This document shows, piece by piece, positions 19,621-30,235 of a stretch of DNA of 40,375 nt (positions within the stretch are counted from its first letter, which is position 1; each line of letters begins with the position of its first letter). Source of the stretch: Perkinsus chesapeaki. Taxonomy: Eukaryota; Perkinsozoa; Perkinsida; Perkinsidae. The translations under genes and the position numbers were made by a program. The stretch is from positions 1 through 40,375 of the forward strand of contig JAAPAO010000314.1 in assembly GCA_013115145.1 (NCBI GenBank), read 5' to 3'. The notes under the pieces were generated by a model, which worked only from the letters and a program-made list of their open reading frames with translations, had not been told where the DNA came from and searched no databases.

Positions 19621-21717
19621 ATGGAGTATTTTAGGTACGTTGTTAACTGCCTGATGCATTCACCGCCTCAGAAGGCGACATCTCATCAAGTGGAGGATAT
19701 CCTACCTTGGGCAATTCAAAGGCTGGAGACATTCGACGAGTACTGTGATGACCTCGCTAGTAGGGAGGCTCGGGAGAGTGATGTCGAACAACTGAGATAT
19801 ATGAGAAGGAAACGTCAGCGTTCGGGGAGCACGAACAACAGCAGCAGTACGCTGGAGATCGACCCTCAGTCGGCATCGGGGCAGGTGTCGCATCTTTACT
19901 CGCAGCTGGCGGAGGCTACTGAGCAGGGGAGGGTGGTGGCTAGTGTGCCTGAGAAAACCCGCAAGATGATTCGCAAGAGGGTCTCGATAGACAGTGTAGA
20001 GTTGGTGTCGTTTGAGCTGATGTGTCTGTGCATGTTGCAGCTGCCAAACGGCAGCAGTCCGGCAACCAGCGATGATTCAGACTCGGATGGTGAGGAGGGC
20101 GGAGTTGCGCCGAAGGAGATAGAGGATAGGGTTTGGTTTTTGTTGGAGAGGAAGTGTGGGCAGTTGGGAGATAGGCAAGGTCAGCTCTGGGAGAGGGTCC
20201 ACCTGGCATCGCTGGCAGCCTGTGCCGTCGCTCTCTTCGTCAAGTGCTATGCTCCAATGACGTCTGATAGGCAACAATCGGAATCGGAAGACTTCAAAGC
20301 TCGGGCTGTAGTATCGGCGACGATTGCCAAGCCTCCGCCAGAGCGCATCTTACTGTATGGTGGCCGAGCAGTTGTGGGTGATGATAGAATGGTCGAAGTG
20401 ACTAGAGCCGTTCCTGGCAGTGGAGGTGTTGTGGTTAGAGAGGCTGTCCGGAGGAGGACCTTCGAGGAGCCCTATGAGCACCTGCTCCTGCTGGAGGACC
20501 TAGAAAGAGCGTTGCATGGTAATTGTGGTGGAGGCGACCCGCACGATCAGCTCAGCGCGGCAGCTTCGAGAGCAGCGGCGTCGTCGCCTCCACCGAATTT
20601 GGTTGGCTGGACTGTTGTGGATGAAAATGAAGATGACGAGGATGATTCTAGGAAGCAGAAACCGTGTCCGGCGTATCTCAGTGTCGAGACAGAGGGCCGC
20701 TACTGTGACTTCAACCTGGTGCACGGAGCATCGGCCTTGGTCAGTGAGGAGACTATTAAGGAGGTTATGGAAGATCTGCCGGCCAGTCAGGCAGCTACAT
20801 TAAGTGAGTTCCTAGAGGACAGCGAGATTCACATCGAAGGGCCAGAGGAAAGCCTTGGCGGCGGTGATGATGAGGATACCGAGATGCGGGTTGGAGGCCC
20901 TCGGATACCCAAAGGCTTCCTTAGTGATGAGTATGGCTTGCTTAGTCTTGTTAATGATACAGACTCTGATGAGAGCGTTAAGGAGGGCGGAGTCAAGCAA
21001 CAGTCTCCTACTAAGGCTTCCTGTCCCGGTGACGCGCCTCGATTCTGCGGAGTCTGTGGGGGTGGATGCGATAAGTCGTCAACTTTTACATGCAAAAATT
21101 GTGCTGTCAGCATCCATGACGAGTGTCGTAACGTTCTCGGCTGGAGCAGAGACAATACTGCTCGGGGCCTCTGTCTGGCCTGCTCACACAGTAGTGTCCC
21201 CCGCATGCCAACATGCATGCTTTGCCCTTGTAAGGATGCAAGGCGCAGCGTGCTGATGCCCGAGGGGGAATCTGGCCACGGAGCCTGGTGCCATTTGCTT
21301 TGTTGTATGTCCTTTTCCGGCGTATCTATCATCCGGGATAGTCTAGGCTATCTGAGGGTGGTCCTGGGCCATGGGGACAGCTCTGGTCGTAATGAAGGTC
21401 ATCATCGAGCTCTCCAACCCAACAGTGCTCTGCCTCCTATCTACCACACGATGTTCATACAGCAGCGACGGCAGCAGAGGACCAGACGCTATGTCTGTGG
21501 GTCATGCGGCTTGCCAGTGGTATGGGGCCAAGCTCAAGTGAGATGTTGTGCGAAGGTATGCCGACGACGGTTCCATGCCATCTGCGCGCCTAATAGAGTT
21601 GATCGCTTCTTGAAAGGAGCAGCAGCTCCACAGGGCCGCAGGAAGAAGGGGGCACAACCTCTGTTGTACACTGTGGTGTCCTGCGCCGAGCATGCCATAG
21701 AGGAAGTGAAGGCTTAG
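19621..21717 (+). CDS. PHD plus extended-PHD finger nuclear protein
   Basis: Chromatin-reader type protein, 698 aa in one uninterrupted exon. The N-terminal 450 residues are helical and charged with acidic runs (SDDSDSDGEEGG, DENEDDEDD), with no domain I recognise. A PHD finger starts at C476 (CGVCGGGCDKSSTFTCKNC...HDEC...CLAC). After a short linker, an extended PHD runs from about 532 to 660: CMLC then GAWCHLLCC, and CGSCGLPVVWGQAQVRC then RRRFHAICA. This PHD, knuckle and extended-PHD order is that of BRPF, JADE and AF10 proteins, which read histone H3 and scaffold acetyltransferases; no bromodomain, PWWP or EPL region is visible. The role is inferred from the fingers. The N-terminus MEYFRYVVNCLMHSPP is the first ATG in frame. 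Confidence 0.85.
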   Translation: MEYFRYVVNCLMHSPPQKATSHQVEDILPWAIQRLETFDEYCDDLASREARESDVEQLRYMRRKRQRSGSTNNSSSTLEIDPQSASGQVSHLYSQLAEATEQGRVVASVPEKTRKMIRKRVSIDSVELVSFELMCLCMLQLPNGSSPATSDDSDSDGEEGGVAPKEIEDRVWFLLERKCGQLGDRQGQLWERVHLASLAACAVALFVKCYAPMTSDRQQSESEDFKARAVVSATIAKPPPERILLYGGRAVVGDDRMVEVTRAVPGSGGVVVREAVRRRTFEEPYEHLLLLEDLERALHGNCGGGDPHDQLSAAASRAAASSPPPNLVGWTVVDENEDDEDDSRKQKPCPAYLSVETEGRYCDFNLVHGASALVSEETIKEVMEDLPASQAATLSEFLEDSEIHIEGPEESLGGGDDEDTEMRVGGPRIPKGFLSDEYGLLSLVNDTDSDESVKEGGVKQQSPTKASCPGDAPRFCGVCGGGCDKSSTFTCKNCAVSIHDECRNVLGWSRDNTARGLCLACSHSSVPRMPTCMLCPCKDARRSVLMPEGESGHGAWCHLLCCMSFSGVSIIRDSLGYLRVVLGHGDSSGRNEGHHRALQPNSALPPIYHTMFIQQRRQQRTRRYVCGSCGLPVVWGQAQVRCCAKVCRRRFHAICAPNRVDRFLKGAAAPQGRRKKGAQPLLYTVVSCAEHAIEEVKA

Positions 21718-22267
21718 TGAAGAGACGCTTCGGGCATTTGTAACATTCAAGTTTTCTACGTTTTCCATTTGAGACATCTCTTGTCGAGTTTGAGTTTTCA
21801 ACAGTGGTAAGCTGGGACATGTTCTCTTGATAATAAGTGCATGATGTCCTTAATCGTATTTCCTGATGTATTGGTAGCATGCTGCTGCTTTACTGTAAGT
21901 TATAGTACGATAGCCTTGGATCTGCCAATCTGAATGGCCTATTTTCTCATGGTTATAGCTCGTGAACTATCAAAGGTTTATTATATTGTTAATGTATACC
22001 AGTGGAAGCGACGGTCTGAGAATTGAAAGGAACTATTCAAAAGCCGCATTAATGGCTCGTGCTTCAATTTCGACCCCGAACTACTCGGCTGCTGGTTTAT
22101 CAGGTGGAACATTGCTCTCAGTGTTACCCTCTCCCCAGCAGTGTACGACGGGGCTCCTCAGTCACCTGAACTTAGTGAACTTAAGTAGCCTTTGTGGCCG
22201 TATGATATTGACGGTATGACTCCTATCATGATAAGGTTGCCTTGGTTTTTACAGTAGAATTATTATA
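21718..22267. other. Intergenic, no gene seen
   Basis: Holds the 3' flank of the PHD gene and the upstream region of the first MFS gene. An 85-aa frame (21962-22219) has no recognisable feature. Confidence 0.45.
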
Positions 22268-24323
22268 ATGGACCCTAGCGTATCTGATGCCCGACGGTCT
22301 CTTCTCAGCGCCCCGAGCCCGGCATCTGCCGAGGCAAGCGTTCCGGTCCATAGATCTTTAACGCCAGCCCAGCGTGCTAAGAGGAGATGGATGCTTGTAC
22401 TCTGCCAGACTGCCTACTTTGTTACCATTACACTACTCTACCAAATAGCGCCTTTCTTCCCGGTCTATGCTAAGAAGGAGCTGGGTAGGCCCCGCAGAAG
22501 GTGCAGAATTCTCCCGTATCTCTCTTTGTTTTTTCTCAGGCCTCACCGATGCCACAATAGGTGTAGTGTTTGCCTTCTTGCCCTGCGCCTCCTGTATCAT
22601 GGCCCCTATTACCGGCTATCTGCTCCAGCTCCTTGGCTACTTTGCAGTGCTTGTTGGTGGTGGCGTATTTGTCGCTGTAGGGACCATAGGATTTGGTTTT
22701 TCCACGGCGCTGGGGTAAGCGTGCTCACCGGCCTCACCTCGTCTGGTGGACTGCTACCAAGTCAGGGGTTTCCTGGCCTTCCGGGCTATCCAAGGCGTCG
22801 GAGCTGCATGTACGTATCCTTCGACCTCCGCTATAATGGCCAGGTGACGAGTCCGTATCGGGCATTTTTGCTGTTAATATTCCCCTCAGATTGTTCCCCG
22901 GTGACATCGAGAAGATCTTTGCCTTCCAGGAGCTCATAGGCAACATCGGCTTCGCACTTGGACCGACCATTGGTAGCCATGACCGGCGATTCTGACTGTT
23001 GATATTCTCTTATCAGGCGCTGGACTCTTCCAGCTCGGAGGTTTCCACATGTCATTCATCGTCCTTACTGCGCTACACTTTGGTGTTATGGTACATTCAA
23101 TCCTTACCTATGCACAACACTGTTGTATTAGATTCTCATGATGGCAACGTGGGTACCCATACCACCGGCTCCCAGGCCGCCTCAGAGACATGATAGTGAG
23201 GGCGGACATGCATCCATCGAGCGAAAAATTGTGGGAGTTCGTGAGGTAGGCATCACCAGTTAGCATCCTCTTCCCCGTGTCATCTTCCAGGTTTTGAGAA
23301 TGCGTCATATCCTCATTACTGTCATCTGCAGCGCGCTGATTAGTTCGGCCTTTGGTTTTATGGATCCGGTAAGCAGCCTCCGTCAGAGTGAAGTATAAGC
23401 CTTGCAGGTCCTTTCTGAGCATTTCCTCCAAGTACTTGGTAAGGTCTCTCCGGCTACAATGGGACTCATGTTTGCCTTCCCCACCGTCACAATGGCCATC
23501 GCCACCCTTCTCATACCGAAGTAAGTCGATTCTCCGACGCTCCTCACCATCTGATCGTTTCAGGACCACAGCCCTCCTCACGAAGCATGTCACACTAGCG
23601 CTTGGTTTATTGGTCATGGGATTCGCTTTCGTAAGATCCTTCCATACTGCCTTGCTTCACCCACGGTTTGAGATCAGTTGACGGTAGGGCCCGTCATAAA
23701 GGTCTCGTCTAACCCCTGGGTGCAGCAGCTTATTGCTCTCGGCCTCGCCGGTATCGCTTCAAGTTGGGGTTGGGTGCCCTGTATGCCCTATATGATCGAA
23801 GGGGTCAGTGAGAAGCTCCTCGCACGGTTCAATACTGGTGCCTTCAGATCCCGCCTGAGATGGGTCACGGAGCGATCGATATGATATCTGCGATGTTTAA
23901 TGGAGGTGCCTCGTTAGGAGAGGCTTTGGGTCCAATACTAGGTGGATCATTAACTGGGTGAGATACCCTTGGACAGTTGTGTACCAGGACTTCCATACCG
24001 TAACTTCCTCTAATCAACTCCGAGTATTGCCCCCCACGTCTACTGGTATTCCCTTCAGGGTTATCGGCTTCAAATCTGCCTGTCTGGCCTATGCTATATT
24101 GTTCCTCTTGTACGGCGTCATCTTCTGGATTGTTGCACCAGACACATCAGCTCGAGACCGAGTCATGCCCTATACTGATTATGACGCTAATCCTGGGATA
24201 TCGGCGGCGAGGATTTCCCGAAGATACTCGACGGTTTCTGTCGCCAGCTGCCCGGTGGATGAACTGGAAAGACAAGCACCACTAGCGGCAAGAGAACGCA
24301 GTAGGCTGTCAATGCCGCTTTAA
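22268..24323 (+). CDS. MFS transporter, tandem copy A
   Basis: Major facilitator superfamily, drug:H+ antiporter/SLC18-like. Twelve exons: 22268-22484, 22540-22714, 22766-22843, 22890-22972, 23017-23090, 23132-23245, 23291-23368, 23408-23520, 23564-23630, 23678-23803, 23848-23957 and 24059-24323; 499 aa. Introns are 39-101 nt, GT..AG. TM1 follows the basic AKRRWML. Exons 4-5 encode GNIGFALGPTIGG, the motif C of MFS antiporters in TM5. The cytoplasmic loop between the two halves is exon 6 (38 residues, charged), and TM7 starts after exon 7's VLRMRHI. PxSRMGHGA-type and GPILGG motifs lie in the second half. Exon structure is identical in copies B and C. A is the most diverged copy except in exon 10. 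Substrate unknown. Confidence 0.9.
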
Positions 24324-24659
24324 ATGACTGGTATCTTAGGTCGAAGCATGCTCACCGGAGGGATGCGATAGAAGCAATTCGTTCGGCACTCCAGCATATT
24401 TGAAGGGGTGTTACTTCAATCGTCGATTCCGTCACAGCATGCCACTTCCTCTGCAGTAGATACTGCTTTTATATGCGTTACTTATTGCTGTCTCGATTGG
24501 ATAGCGGGGCTGTTCTCAACAACCTTAAGGTGTTTTCATTACAGAATCTCTTGGTTTTGTGTCGGAACCAGATTGCGTCACATCGTTGTCTACTTTTCAC
24601 AGACTTGGCAGGACCCTGCAAGCTAGCCCGCCAGAGCTGCCCTTGAAGTGATTCGCCGT
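24324..24659. other. Spacer between MFS copies A and B
   Basis: No gene seen. Contains the 3' flank of copy A and the upstream region of copy B. Confidence 0.5.
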
Positions 24660-26743
24660 ATGAGTGTCCAAGGAACATCCCACGACCTCCAACAATCGCT
24701 ACTAGCCTCCACTAAAGAGCAAGGCTGCCGTCCACCAGTCGCGGAGGATGCAGACTCTGGCGGCCACCTATCCTCGACCGAGCGTGCCAAGAGGAGATGG
24801 ATGCTGATACTGTGCCAAACTTCCTATTTCCTAACTATAAGTCTCCTCTATAATCTAGCACCATTTTTCCCAATTTATGCTGAGAGGGAGCTCGGTAAGC
24901 CCTCCCGCCCAAGTTGATATATTACCAGCCATTTTTCAGGTCTCTCAAACGCTATCATTGGTCTTGTATTCTCTGGCCTACCACTGGCATCCTGCATAAT
25001 GGCGCCTATATCGGGATATCTTTTACAGTCGATAGGTCACTTTGCAGTTCTATCCGCAGGTGGCGTCTTTGTCGCTATCGGTACCAGCGGTTTTGGATTC
25101 TCGCACACTCTAGTGTAAGCCAACATTAATGAAGTCTTGGTTGAATTTTTTTGTTTCCAGCGGATTCTTGACATTTCGAGCAATCCAAGGCGTTGGTGCT
25201 GCATGCAGTTACTCTGCCATATCGGCTATAATGGCCAGGTGAGGATGAGAGGGTAAGTCGGAGGATACTCTAACTTCGATTATTAGGCTCTTCCCGGGGG
25301 ACATAGAGAAGATCTTTGCAGCACAGGAGTTCATAGCGAATATCGGGTTCGCCTTAGGACCAACGATAGGTACCTGACCAGAGATAATGCATTTCAGTTT
25401 TGCACTATTGACGATCAGGGGCTTTCCTCTTCCAGTGGGGTGGCTTCCGTATGCCATTTGTCGCCGTCACAGTAGTTCACTTAGCCGTCACGGTGAGTTC
25501 CAATAGATGGGTTGATGTTTAGTAGCTTTGTCAGATAACCATGATGGTAACTTGGGTACCACTGCCGGAGGAGAAGCGTCGTCCAGCTGTTAATAGATCA
25601 TATACCAATCAGGGAAAGATAGTCGGAGTGCAAGAGGTAGGTATCCGGAAGTAAGATCATCTTGTCCGTCAAGCTGTTCGTGGCTGTAAAAATGCTTCCT
25701 ATACTTCCGTCTGTGTGGGGCGGTGTTCTCTAATGATTTGATACGATCTTCATCAGGTGCTACGTATGCGGCATGTTGCGATGACTCTCCTATCTACCGC
25801 TCTAGTATGCACATCATTTTCATTCATGGATCCAGTAAGTACCACAAACACTCCATACCACTCTTCCTTCAAATCACTCCTTTAGGTTCTGTCCGGTCAT
25901 TTCCTCGACGTCCTTGGTCCGGTATCACCATCAGTAATGGGCCTTCTCTTTGCCTTCCCCACCGTCACCATGGCCATAGTCACTCCGTTCATCCCACAGT
26001 ACTCATTCTAGTACCCCTTCCGCTTCCTGACCTAGTCACCTTCTCAGGACCACTGCCCTGCTCACCAAGCGCACGACGATTGCCTTTGGCTTGTTAGCTA
26101 CCGCACTCTTTTTCGTAATAGAGAACGATCGATGTGGCTGGATATTGCTCCCCCCTCTCAGGCTACCCTAGGACCGATCATAAAGGTCTCGTCTAACCCC
26201 TGGGTGCAACAGCTTATTGCTCTTGGCCTCGCCGGTATCGCTTCAAGTTGGGGTTGGGTGCCCTGTATGCCGTATATGATTGATGGGGTCAGTGGTAATT
26301 CCCTATACACGAGTACACTATTGTCTCTGTTAGGTTCCCTCCAGGATGGGACATGGCGCTACCGATATGATATCTGCTCTCTTTAATGGAGGCGCCTCTT
26401 TTGGTGAAGCCCTCGGACCTCTCATCGGTGGAATACTGACTGAGTAAGTCTACTGTTACTACCTTCCTTCAATCATGCTCTGCCGCTCAGCTACATCGGC
26501 TTCTACAATGCCTCTGTGGGTTTCGCAATAGTGGCAACCGTGTACGGCCTGCTATTCTGGATCTGCGCTCCCGACACCTCTCCTGTGGAGTGCTTACCCT
26601 CAAGCGAACAAGATACACACAGCATTACTTCTAGACGAATGCCATCAGTAGCACCCCTTACAGAGTCCCCTCGTGGCCCGGCTGTAGTTCATTTCGTGCG
26701 GGATAAAAGTAGTGTAGCAGTTGGCGGCTTTTTATTAAGCTGA
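24660..26743 (+). CDS. MFS transporter, tandem copy B
   Basis: Second copy, 497 aa. Exons: 24660-24894, 24940-25114, 25161-25238, 25287-25369, 25419-25492, 25535-25636, 25757-25834, 25886-25998, 26048-26114, 26162-26287, 26334-26443 and 26491-26743. Same domain order and motifs as copy A: basic KRRWMLILCQ before TM1, NIGFALGPTIG in TM5, WVQQLIALGLAG in exon 10 and LGPLIGG in exon 11. Exons 2-11, several introns and the 3' flank are nearly identical to copy C, while exon 1 is divergent (TSYFLTISLLYNLAPFFPIY against TAYFVTITLLYQ in A and C). The longest intron, between exons 6 and 7, is 120 nt. All junctions keep phase, so the gene looks intact. Confidence 0.9.
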
Positions 26744-27752
26744 TGATTCTCAGGCCCGAGAATGTTGAAACTCTAATAATCAGCTAATTAGTCACCAAGC
26801 AAATGAGCCAGGATGAGATTCACACCAAAGGCAATCAGAATGACAAATTTCAGCTGCTTTTTTTCGCGCGACGTGCATGAGCGCAGGTCCAAGTTGTTAT
26901 CACTCTAATCCGGTTTGCTCGATGTCCCCCTGTCATCCTATCGGCCCGAAGTGGCCGAGTGCATATCTCTCATAATAACGTACCCCACGTTTCTCTTTAG
27001 CTTCTTAACTTTTCGTAGTCCTTGAGTTCGTTAGCATAGCTCTATTGAGAGCTTATGCTAGCTGTTTCGCATTGGTCGAATCGTCTAGAAAAATCGAAGT
27101 TGGGATGGTCATCGATCGGCAGCAGGCATAATCTGTCTCGTCGTGGATTTAATTCTTAGCAGCCGATGCGTACGGGTGAGAGAGCTATCATGGCTTCATC
27201 GACGGCGACTTGTGCTGATGGCAGAACTCATGCGAAAATAGTTCTCGTGTCTGGTATTTGACGGCTCCAACATGATTCGACAACGGTTGGGAAGTTTAAT
27301 ACCCCCAATGCCCTTGGAGAGCTCGACGGCTTAGTAGGCGTTGTCGACAGCTGGCAAGGCAAATGACTATTTCAATTTTTTTGGCCCTGAGTTCGTGGCT
27401 CATCCGGACACTTTTGAACCTTTTGGGGGATAGATTGGGTCGCAGCACGCGCAACTATCTGCTTCATTATCGGATATATGCGCTTCTCCGTGAAAAACTG
27501 GAACTGAGCGGTATGAGAGTGCTGGAGTGAGGTCCGAGCTTCTCACTCCGCTGAATACCAGTTCTCCGTGTCATCAGTGGACTGTCCCTTTGGACGGCTT
27601 ACACTGCTTCCGACAACTCTGAGATGTTTCCATCACTAAGTATTTCAGTTTGTGTTGGAGCCCCTTTCGGTTCTTACTTCACGACAGCACAGTAGCGTCT
27701 TTCGAATTGGCTACCTGCCAGCGCCACTCGTAGCCTTTTAGTGACTTATTAT
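26744..27752. other. Long spacer between MFS copies B and C with duplicated flank and a gene relic
   Basis: The first part (about 26.74-27.04 kb) matches the 3' flank of copy C (about 29.85-30.18 kb), including AATCAGCTAATTAGTCACCA and ACGTTTCTCT stretches, so the duplication unit extends past the stop codons. The later part resembles the region around the esterase start (separate entry). Confidence 0.65.
27229..27560 (-). pseudogene. Relic of the 5' end and upstream region of an esterase paralogue
   Basis: Sequence from 27229 matches the start codon and upstream region of the minus-strand esterase gene (37139 to about 37510) in the same orientation. TCATGCGAAAATAGTTCTC parallels TCATGCGAAGATAATTCTC, and about 120 nt near 27417-27540 match 37371-37490 at roughly 80 % by eye (GGTCGCAGCACGC, GAAAAAC, CGGTATGAGAGTGCTGGAG). 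Weak similarity continues a little way inside the coding start, but no esterase frame follows. It may be a truncated duplicate; a shared dispersed repeat is the alternative. Confidence 0.5.
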
Positions 27753-29881
27753 ATGAACGCACAAGATACACCCGAAGGTCTGGAGCGATTACTATTACCA
27801 TCCGCTGGAGAGCAGAGCTGCTCCAGTCCTCCCCTAACCTCAGCCCAGCGTGCTAAGAGGAGATGGATGCTCATACTCTGCCAGACTGCCTACTTTGTTA
27901 CCATTACACTACTCTATCAGATGGCACCATTCTTTCCGGTCTATGCTAAGAAGGAGTTGGGTAAAAACTCTTACCCCTTCATTCGTTGAACCCATTGGTC
28001 TCGGCAGGTCTATCTCACGCTATCATTGGTCTTGTATTTGCGGGCCTACCGCTGGCATCCTGCATAATGGCGCCTATATCGGGATATCTTTTGCAGTCGA
28101 TAGGTCACTTTGCAGTTCTATCCGCAGGTGGCGTCTTTGTCGCTATCGGTACCAGCGGTTTTGGATTCTCGCACACTCTAGTGTAGGCCAACATTAATGA
28201 GCATTCTTGGTTAAATGTTGTTGCTTCCAGCGGATTCCTGACATTTCGAGCAATCCAAGGCGTTGGTGCTGCATGCAGTTACTCTGCCATATCGGCTATA
28301 ATGGCCAGGTGAGGATGAAGGGGTAAGTCGGAGGATACTCTAACTTCGATTATTAGGCTCTTCCCGGGGGACATAGAGAAGATCTTTGCAGCACAGGAAT
28401 TGATAGCAAACGTTGGATTCGCCTTAGGACCAACGATAGGTACCTGACCGACGGTCAGTGACCGTTGGTATAGTGGCCACTTTCCACTCCCGACTATCAG
28501 GTGCCTGCCTCTTCCAGTGGGGTGGCTTCCGTATACCCTTTCTCACTTTAACTGCCATTCACTTGGTCGTCACGGTGAGTTCCGATACACCCTATCTCAT
28601 TGAACATCTCATCCAGGTAACCATGATGGTGACTTGGGTACCCCTACCCAAGGACAAGTCTCATGCAAGTAGCGAGCAATCGTATAGAAATCAGAAGAAG
28701 ATAGTGGGCATGCGAGAGGTAGGCTACGATAGTCAAGGCTCGTGCCCTGCTGGAGTTGTGGCGTTTCAACTGAGAATCAGAAGATATGAGAATATTGGCT
28801 TCATGCTTCGGTATTTCACGCCGGAATCCTTCAGAGAACCTTCTGCCACCTGGTCTCCATCAGGTGCTACGTATGCGGCATGTTGCGATGACTCTCCTAT
28901 CCACCGCCCTAGTATGTGCGTCATTCGGATTCATGGATCCAGTAAGTACCACAAACACTCCATACCACTCTTCCTTCAAATCACTCCTTTAGGTTCTGTC
29001 CGGTCATTTCCTGGATGTCCTTGGTCCGGTATCACCATCAGTAATGGGCCTTCTTTTTGCCTTCCCCACCGTCACCATGGCCATAGTCACTCCGTTCATC
29101 CCACAGTACCCACCTCCATCACTTTTGCTCTCTCAGTCACCTTTGCAGGACCACTGCCCTGCTCACCAAGCGCACGACGATTGCCTTTGGCTTGCTGGCT
29201 ATGGGGCTCTTCTTCGTAAAAGACCTCTCCATCCTAATAGGCGTTACTCTTCCGTTCGCTTGGTCAGGCCACCCTTGGACCCGCCATAAAGGTCTCGTCT
29301 AACCCCTGGGTGCAGCAGCTTATTGCTCTCGGCCTCGCCGGTATCGCTTCCAGTTGGGGTTGGGTGCCCTGTATGCCGTATATGATTGATGGGGTCAGTG
29401 GTAATTCCCTATACACGAGTACACTATTGTCTCTATTAGGTTCCCTCCAGGATGGGACATGGCGCTACCGATATGATATCTGCTCTCTTTAATGGAGGCG
29501 CCTCTTTTGGTGAAGCCCTCGGACCTCTCATCGGTGGAATACTGACCGAGTAAGCTGAGTTCTACTGCTCCTGAGACTCGTCACGTTTTTCTCAGTTCCA
29601 TTGGCTTCCCGAGTGCCTGCGTGGGCTTCTCCATTGTAGTCACCGTGTACGGTGTGCTATTCTGGATCTGCGCTCCCGACACCTCATCCGTCAAGCTTCT
29701 CCCTCTGTGCCAAGACGAGGCAGACAGCATTACTTCTAGACGAATGCCATCAGTAGCACCCCTTACAGAGTCCCCTCGTGGCCCGGCTGTAGTTCATTTC
29801 GTGCGGGATAAAAGTAGTGTAGCAGTTGGCGGCTTTTTATTAAGACGATTATTTTCAGGCCCAAGAATGTTGAAACTCTAA
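27753..29881 (+). CDS. MFS transporter, tandem copy C (mosaic of A and B)
   Basis: Third copy, 499 aa. Exons: 27753-27960, 28008-28182, 28231-28308, 28357-28439, 28501-28574, 28617-28718, 28864-28941, 28993-29105, 29149-29215, 29268-29393, 29440-29549 and 29596-29881. All introns are GT..AG and in phase. Exon 1 is almost identical to copy A at the DNA level (for example CAGACTGCCTACTTTGTTAC), whereas exons 2-11 and many introns follow copy B; the intron after exon 7 is identical to B's. The C-terminal tail is B-like through RDKSSVAVGGFLL but reads on 12 more residues because a stop present in B is absent. Function is as for copy A; the gene appears intact. Confidence 0.9.
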
Positions 29882-30235
29882 TAATCAGCTAATTAGTCAC
29901 CAAGGGAATGAGCCAGGATGAGATACACACCAAAGGCAATCAGAATGACGAATTTCCGTGACCTCTACTGTTCTGTGTGCCTTGCGCATGCGTGCAGATA
30001 TGCGCATTGCATTCGCGTGCAGGTTCAAGTTGTGATTCCTATTAAGCCTCTTTAATCCGATATGCCTGATCCCTCTCCAGTCGGGCTGCAACGCCTGATG
30101 ATTGTATATCTGTCATTATAACGTACGCTACGTTTCTCTCTAGCTACTGTACTTCACTTCTTTCTTGAGTTCGTCACCACAATTGCGAACTTGCGCGCGG
30201 CTTCATTCACGCGCAGTTCTTCCTGAGGCGTTACG
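29882..30235. other. Duplicated 3' flank of MFS copy C
   Basis: Matches the flank after copy B. No gene was found. It also serves as the upstream region of the next plus-strand gene. Confidence 0.55.

Noticed and set aside
21962-22219. 85-aa plus-strand frame
   Set aside because: No recognisable feature; lies in a normal intergenic spacer.
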